From: Tunturibacter gelidoferens
GTDB taxonomy: Bacteria; Acidobacteriota; Terriglobia; Terriglobales; Acidobacteriaceae
Length of the DNA: 64,000 bases
Reading direction: 5' to 3'
NCBI RefSeq assembly: GCF_040358255.1
Contig: NZ_CP132937.1
Location: 62,001 to 126,000, forward strand
Part shown: positions 60,099-64,000 of the stretch, piece after piece
Layout of the letters: each line of letters starts with the position of its first letter
How positions within the stretch are numbered: position 1 is the first letter of the stretch
Made by a program: the position numbers and the translations under genes
Notes under the pieces: generated by a model
Databases searched by the model: none
The model's input: the letters and a program-made list of their open reading frames with translations, nothing else
What the model was told of the DNA's origin: nothing

Positions 60099-61325
60099 AT
60101 GTCTATGCGATCCCCGTCGGTCGTTTTTAAGGGTGCGCTGCTCATAGCGCTTCCGTGCCTTGTCTTCAGTGGTTGCAGGGAAAAACAGCCAGAATCCCCG
60201 CCCGCAACAGCCTCAGTTGCTCCCGTGACAAAGGGTGACCTAGCGAGTACGTTAACCGTTGCGGGTGAGTTCCAGCCCTATCAGGAAGTCGAACTGCACG
60301 CTAAAGTATCCGGCTACATTCGTCGTATTAATGTGGACATTGGTGACCGCGTTAAGAGCGGGCAGGTCATCGCGACGCTCGAAGTGCCGGAGCTCAATGC
60401 GCAGGTTGCCGCTTCGCAGGCACAAATACGGCATAGCCAGTCTGAGATCGCTCGAGCGCAAAACGAGGTCACCCTCGCCCAGTCAAACTACGCGGCACTC
60501 CATGCGGCGTATACGCGTTTGTCCGAGGCGTCCAAGCGCCGTCCAGGTTTAATTGCAGAGCAGGAACTGGACGATTCTCGCGCTAAAGATCAGGATGCCG
60601 AAGCAAAGATCAATGTGGCCAAGTCTGCCCTCGAAGCGACGAAGGAGCAACTGGGTATATCGAAGGCAGATAACCAGCGCGTCCAGTCGTTAGAAGATTA
60701 CTCGATCGTGACCGCACCCTTTACGGGTGTCGTGACGATGCGTTACGCGGACGTTGGCTCGTTGATTCAAGCTGGAACGGCATCGAACACGCAGTCGATG
60801 CCTGTCGTCAAGCTCGCACAAAGTGACTTGCTCCGTCTACGCATGCCTGTACCTGAGGAAGATGTGCCATTCATCAAGATCGGTGGAGATGTACGGATCA
60901 AGCTCCAAGCCACGGGGAAGACCATTTCAGGAAAGATCATTCGTTTTACCCGGGAGCTGACGACCTCCACCCGAACGATGCTCGCGGAGGTCGATGTCCC
61001 GAACCCGGATCTCGCGTTGAGCACAGGAATGACAGCGGAGACGACGATCGTCCTGCAAGCTCAGAAGAACGTGCTCACCGTCCCTGCCGGGGCGGTACTC
61101 AAAGAAGACAGTCAAGCGTACGTTCTTATTGTCGACACCGGCAATAAGGTTCAGAAGGTCCGGATTACGCTTGGGATTCAGGGGTCCGACCGGGTCGAGA
61201 TTACGCAAGGGCTCTCCGAACATCAGACCGTTATCGTATCAGGACAGCAGAACTATGAGGTCGGTCAGGTCGTCCGTCCTAAACTAAGCACCATTGGGAT
61301 GCCCAAGCAGGCGGGAGATCAGTAA
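60099..61325 (+). CDS. RND efflux periplasmic adaptor (MFP), lipoprotein
   Basis: About 408 residues: lipoprotein signal (GALLIALPCLVFSGC), a biotinyl-lipoyl-like half (VELHAKVSGYIRRINVDIGDRVKSGQVIATLEVPEL), a coiled-coil hairpin (about 95-190) and the matching half (YSIVTAPFTGVVTMRYADVGSLI), then beta-barrel and membrane-proximal domains (VPAGAVLKEDSQAYVLIVD). It links the RND pump to an outer-membrane channel. The stop overlaps the pump start by one base (TAATG). No TolC-like gene is visible in the window. Confidence 0.93.
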   Translation: MSMRSPSVVFKGALLIALPCLVFSGCREKQPESPPATASVAPVTKGDLASTLTVAGEFQPYQEVELHAKVSGYIRRINVDIGDRVKSGQVIATLEVPELNAQVAASQAQIRHSQSEIARAQNEVTLAQSNYAALHAAYTRLSEASKRRPGLIAEQELDDSRAKDQDAEAKINVAKSALEATKEQLGISKADNQRVQSLEDYSIVTAPFTGVVTMRYADVGSLIQAGTASNTQSMPVVKLAQSDLLRLRMPVPEEDVPFIKIGGDVRIKLQATGKTISGKIIRFTRELTTSTRTMLAEVDVPNPDLALSTGMTAETTIVLQAQKNVLTVPAGAVLKEDSQAYVLIVDTGNKVQKVRITLGIQGSDRVEITQGLSEHQTVIVSGQQNYEVGQVVRPKLSTIGMPKQAGDQ

Positions 61326-64000
61326 TGTCTTCCTTCGCGCTTAAGTATCCGTTTTTCATTCTCATGATGTGCCTCTTCGTGATCGTGGTTGGCGTCACTA
61401 CGGTTACGAGCATGTCCGTCGACCTCTTTCCTGATGTCAATATCCCGGTAGTGGTTGTCGCGACGTTCTATGCCGGGATGCCGCCCCAGCAGATTGAATC
61501 GGACATCACCAACAGCTATGAACGCTTCTTCACTCTTGGCAGCGGAATCGACCATATCGAGTCCCGTTCATTGCCCGGGGTTAGCTTGATCAAGATCTAC
61601 TTCCAGCCTGGCACCGATGGCAACGCCGCAGTCAGCAATATCTCGAATCTTGCGATGGCAAATCTCCGCCGGCTACCGCCTGGCACACTCCCTCCAGTCG
61701 TTCTTAAGTTCGACGCCGCCAACCTCCCCGTATGCCTGATTACGCTGAAGGGACAGGGACTGAATGAGACTGAACTAAAAGACCTTGCACAATTCACCGT
61801 TCGAAATCAGGTTGCGAACGTTCCTGGAGCGTCGGTTCCTCAACCTTATGGCGGGCGTTACCGGCAAATCATGGTTTACGTCGATCCGGTGAAGCTGGAA
61901 GCGCACCAGATGAGCGTTATGGATGTGGTGGACTCTCTCAACAAGTCCAACCTCATTCTGCCAGCGGGTGATGTTCGCATTGGCATGAAGGACTACAACA
62001 TTTACGCGAACAGTCAGGTTCCGATTGTAAGTCAGATTAACGATCTTCCCTTGAAGACTGTCGGCAACGCCTCGGTGATGGTGGCCGATATCGGCCATGC
62101 TGTGGATGGAGGTCAGCTCCAAACCAATATCGTTCGCGTCGATGGCCAGCATTCTGTTTACATTCCCGTCCTGAAACAAGGCGGCAATTCCAACACCATC
62201 ACTATCGTCAACGGTGTCAAAAAAGCGGTTGCGAACCTTCTCGATATTCCGTCGGTTCTAAAGACCAATGTAGTGTTCGATCAATCAGCTTTTGTCAAGA
62301 TTGCCGTCAAGAATGTGATTAACGAAGGCACCATCGGCCTGTGCCTGACGGCGTTAATGATTTTGCTTTTTCTTGGAAATGTCAGGGCAACAATTGCTGT
62401 TCTGATTTCGATTCCGATCTCCGTTCTAGCCACCTTCCTTGGGCTGAACCTCGGAGGAAGTTCCATCAATACGATGGTGCTTGGCGGCCTGGCGCTTGCA
62501 TTGTCGCGACTTATCGACAATTCGGTCGTTGTTCTTGAAAACATCTTCCGTCACATGGAGATGGGAGAGTCGCCTGCAGTTGCAGCCGAACTCGGCGGCA
62601 AGGAAGTTCAACTTGCGGTACTGGCCGCAACTGTCAGTACAAGTATCGTGTTCTTTCCCGTTCTCATGCTCTATGGCGTGAGCAAATATCTGTTCACGGC
62701 ACTGGCTTTGGCTGTGGTGATCGCACTCTTCGCTTCCTACGTCGTTGCGATGACCGTAGTGCCACTGTTCTGCTCATTATTCATCACAATCAATCCCGGC
62801 ACCGAACCACATTCCGTTGGGGCAGAGCACAGTCCAGAAACGATAACGGGCGCCAGGAAAAGAATACGTGTGTTTCGTGTCGTAGTGGACAAGTTCAATC
62901 TTGCATTCCGCAGACTCGAAACATGGTACGTAAAGAAGGTCGGTGAGGCACTAGAGCGCGCCGGCGTGGTCGTAAGCGCGATCAGTGTTGTCGTTCTCCT
63001 GAGTTTTGCGGTGTATCCGTTGATTGGCAAAGCATTCTTTCCAAGGACCGATCCTGGTCAGTTCGTGGTGAATGTTAAGGTGCCTGCGGGTACGAGGATT
63101 GAGGTAACGGACGACTATATCTCAAAGATGGAGCAGGATATCCGAAAAGTTGTTTCGCCGGAAGACCTCAACATGATTGTCTCGAACATCGGGATCACTC
63201 CAGACCTTTCCGCAATCTACACCTCCAACTCTGGAATGCACACCGCCTTTATCCAAGTCAGCCTTAAGGAGGAGCACAAGACCGGAAGCTACCTTTACAT
63301 GCAGAAGGTCCGCGAGAAGCTCAGGGAAGATTTTCCAGATGTCGCCACTTACCTCCAGGCCGGAGGCCTGGTCGATTCGGTTGTCAATCAGGGGAAACCT
63401 GCTCCCATAGATATTCAGATAGGTGGTACGAACCTGCAACAAGCCGATGATATCGCCAGGGCGACAGCGGCCAAGATAAGAAGATTCAATACGGTTAACG
63501 ACGTTCTTATTCCCCAAGACCTCGACTATCCAGGCCTGGAGCTGAATATCAATCGAGAACGTGCAAGCCTTCTCGGGATAACCCCCAAAGATATTGTCGA
63601 CAATGTCATTACAGCGCTGACGTCAGACGGCATGATTGCCCCGAGCTTTTGGGTCGATCCTAAGACGGGCAATAGCTATATGTTGACGGTTCAATACCCG
63701 GAGACACAGATCAAGACGCTGACCGACTTTCGGCAGATCCCGCTGCGATCGCCCAATGGCCTCAATACAACACCTCTGCAATCTGTGGCTGACATTACAG
63801 AAATTAATACGCCGACAGAGGTGGACCACTATCAGCTACGTCCCGTATTCGACATCTACGTCATGCCGAAGTCGGAAGATCTGAGCGAGGTGAACAAGCA
63901 AGTCGAATCAGTTGTCAGTCAGATGCAACTTCCGAATGGTGTGACGGTGAAGGTTCGCGGCACCGTACGCGATATGCAGCAATCCTTCTCCAGCTTCGGC
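61325..64000 (+). CDS. RND efflux pump, HAE1/AcrB-type (3' partial)
   Basis: The frame is open from ATG 61325 to the window end, giving at least 892 residues of an AcrB-like protein. It begins MSSFALKYPFFILMMCLFVIVVGV (TM1), then the porter domain with PQQIESDITNSYE and the segment DIGHAVDGGQLQTN. LGGLALALSRLIDNSVVVLENIFRHME (about 385-410) is the TM4 region; it has LSRLIDN where AcrB has LVDDAIVV, so the second of the two proton-relay aspartates is Asn. The second porter repeat begins after about 560. Cotranslated with the adaptor. Substrate unknown. Confidence 0.93.
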   Translation, partial: MSSFALKYPFFILMMCLFVIVVGVTTVTSMSVDLFPDVNIPVVVVATFYAGMPPQQIESDITNSYERFFTLGSGIDHIESRSLPGVSLIKIYFQPGTDGNAAVSNISNLAMANLRRLPPGTLPPVVLKFDAANLPVCLITLKGQGLNETELKDLAQFTVRNQVANVPGASVPQPYGGRYRQIMVYVDPVKLEAHQMSVMDVVDSLNKSNLILPAGDVRIGMKDYNIYANSQVPIVSQINDLPLKTVGNASVMVADIGHAVDGGQLQTNIVRVDGQHSVYIPVLKQGGNSNTITIVNGVKKAVANLLDIPSVLKTNVVFDQSAFVKIAVKNVINEGTIGLCLTALMILLFLGNVRATIAVLISIPISVLATFLGLNLGGSSINTMVLGGLALALSRLIDNSVVVLENIFRHMEMGESPAVAAELGGKEVQLAVLAATVSTSIVFFPVLMLYGVSKYLFTALALAVVIALFASYVVAMTVVPLFCSLFITINPGTEPHSVGAEHSPETITGARKRIRVFRVVVDKFNLAFRRLETWYVKKVGEALERAGVVVSAISVVVLLSFAVYPLIGKAFFPRTDPGQFVVNVKVPAGTRIEVTDDYISKMEQDIRKVVSPEDLNMIVSNIGITPDLSAIYTSNSGMHTAFIQVSLKEEHKTGSYLYMQKVREKLREDFPDVATYLQAGGLVDSVVNQGKPAPIDIQIGGTNLQQADDIARATAAKIRRFNTVNDVLIPQDLDYPGLELNINRERASLLGITPKDIVDNVITALTSDGMIAPSFWVDPKTGNSYMLTVQYPETQIKTLTDFRQIPLRSPNGLNTTPLQSVADITEINTPTEVDHYQLRPVFDIYVMPKSEDLSEVNKQVESVVSQMQLPNGVTVKVRGTVRDMQQSFSSFG

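Overview
The window looks like part of a large conjugative plasmid, or an integrated plasmid-like element, from an Acidobacteriota host (Terriglobia/Terriglobales type). The host call is an inference. It rests on two PadR-regulated ADOP-type duplicated permeases, two proteins resembling the acidobacterial VWFA-related family, a large Oar-like TonB-dependent receptor with an N-terminal carboxypeptidase-regulatory domain, and a TPR-CHAT protein. No rRNA, tRNA, CRISPR array or transposase was found.

Layout. (1) 1-7.2 kb is a defence/integration-like region: the end of an unknown gene overlapping a Rad50-like zinc-hook ATPase; a minus-strand run of tyrosine recombinase, small PD-(D/E)XK-like protein, CBS-domain protein and Mrr-type endonuclease; and a DUF1016/YhcG-type nuclease. 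(2) 7.3-11.3 kb is the plasmid maintenance core: an unknown 199-aa protein, a small ParA partner, ParA with a repeat cluster upstream, a replication initiator of the RPA type, and an iteron array of at least 12 copies of about 18 bp in both orientations (candidate oriV). (3) 11.3-20.3 kb holds a TPR-CHAT protease-like protein, a PadR/ADOP pair, and a converging minus-strand set of XRE regulator, sigma-like factor, zinc-finger membrane protein (anti-sigma-like) and S41 peptidase. (4) 20.3-37 kb is a complete-looking conjugation module: VirB2, B3, B4, B9, B10, B5, a small membrane protein, B6, another small membrane protein, B8, B11, a small accessory protein, a palindrome-rich candidate oriT, an RHH-like protein, a VirD4/TrwB-type coupling protein, a MobF relaxase-helicase and a small lipoprotein. 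A strong promoter with repeated TTGTG half-sites lies in front of VirB2.

(5) 37-44.2 kb has DNA-repair genes (SRAP/YedK, a stand-alone LigD-type ligase domain, a Y-family polymerase with a small Cys-rich partner) interrupted by a second PadR/ADOP pair. (6) 44.3-46.8 kb is a mercury-type operon (MerR, a thioredoxin-like/MerT fusion, MerP, a second MerT-like protein, a thioredoxin-like lipoprotein) with no MerA reductase. (7) 47-64 kb is a cell-envelope region: TonB-dependent receptor, an overlapping operon of VWA protein, small membrane protein and rhodanese-like protein, an arylsulfotransferase-like lipoprotein, a beta-barrel protein, a second VWA protein, and an RND efflux adaptor and pump (pump cut by the window end).

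The best candidate for something undescribed is a family of three short, single-span membrane proteins (51149-51622, 55388-55759, 59582-59989). They share the core [F]-x-W-G-[LI]-x-x-K-[LI]-S-L-Y, a following A-K-[ML] motif and a proline-rich tail, and each lies near envelope genes. The iteron origin, the unusual T4SS gene order, the candidate oriT hairpins and the recombinase-led nuclease operon are also worth following up.
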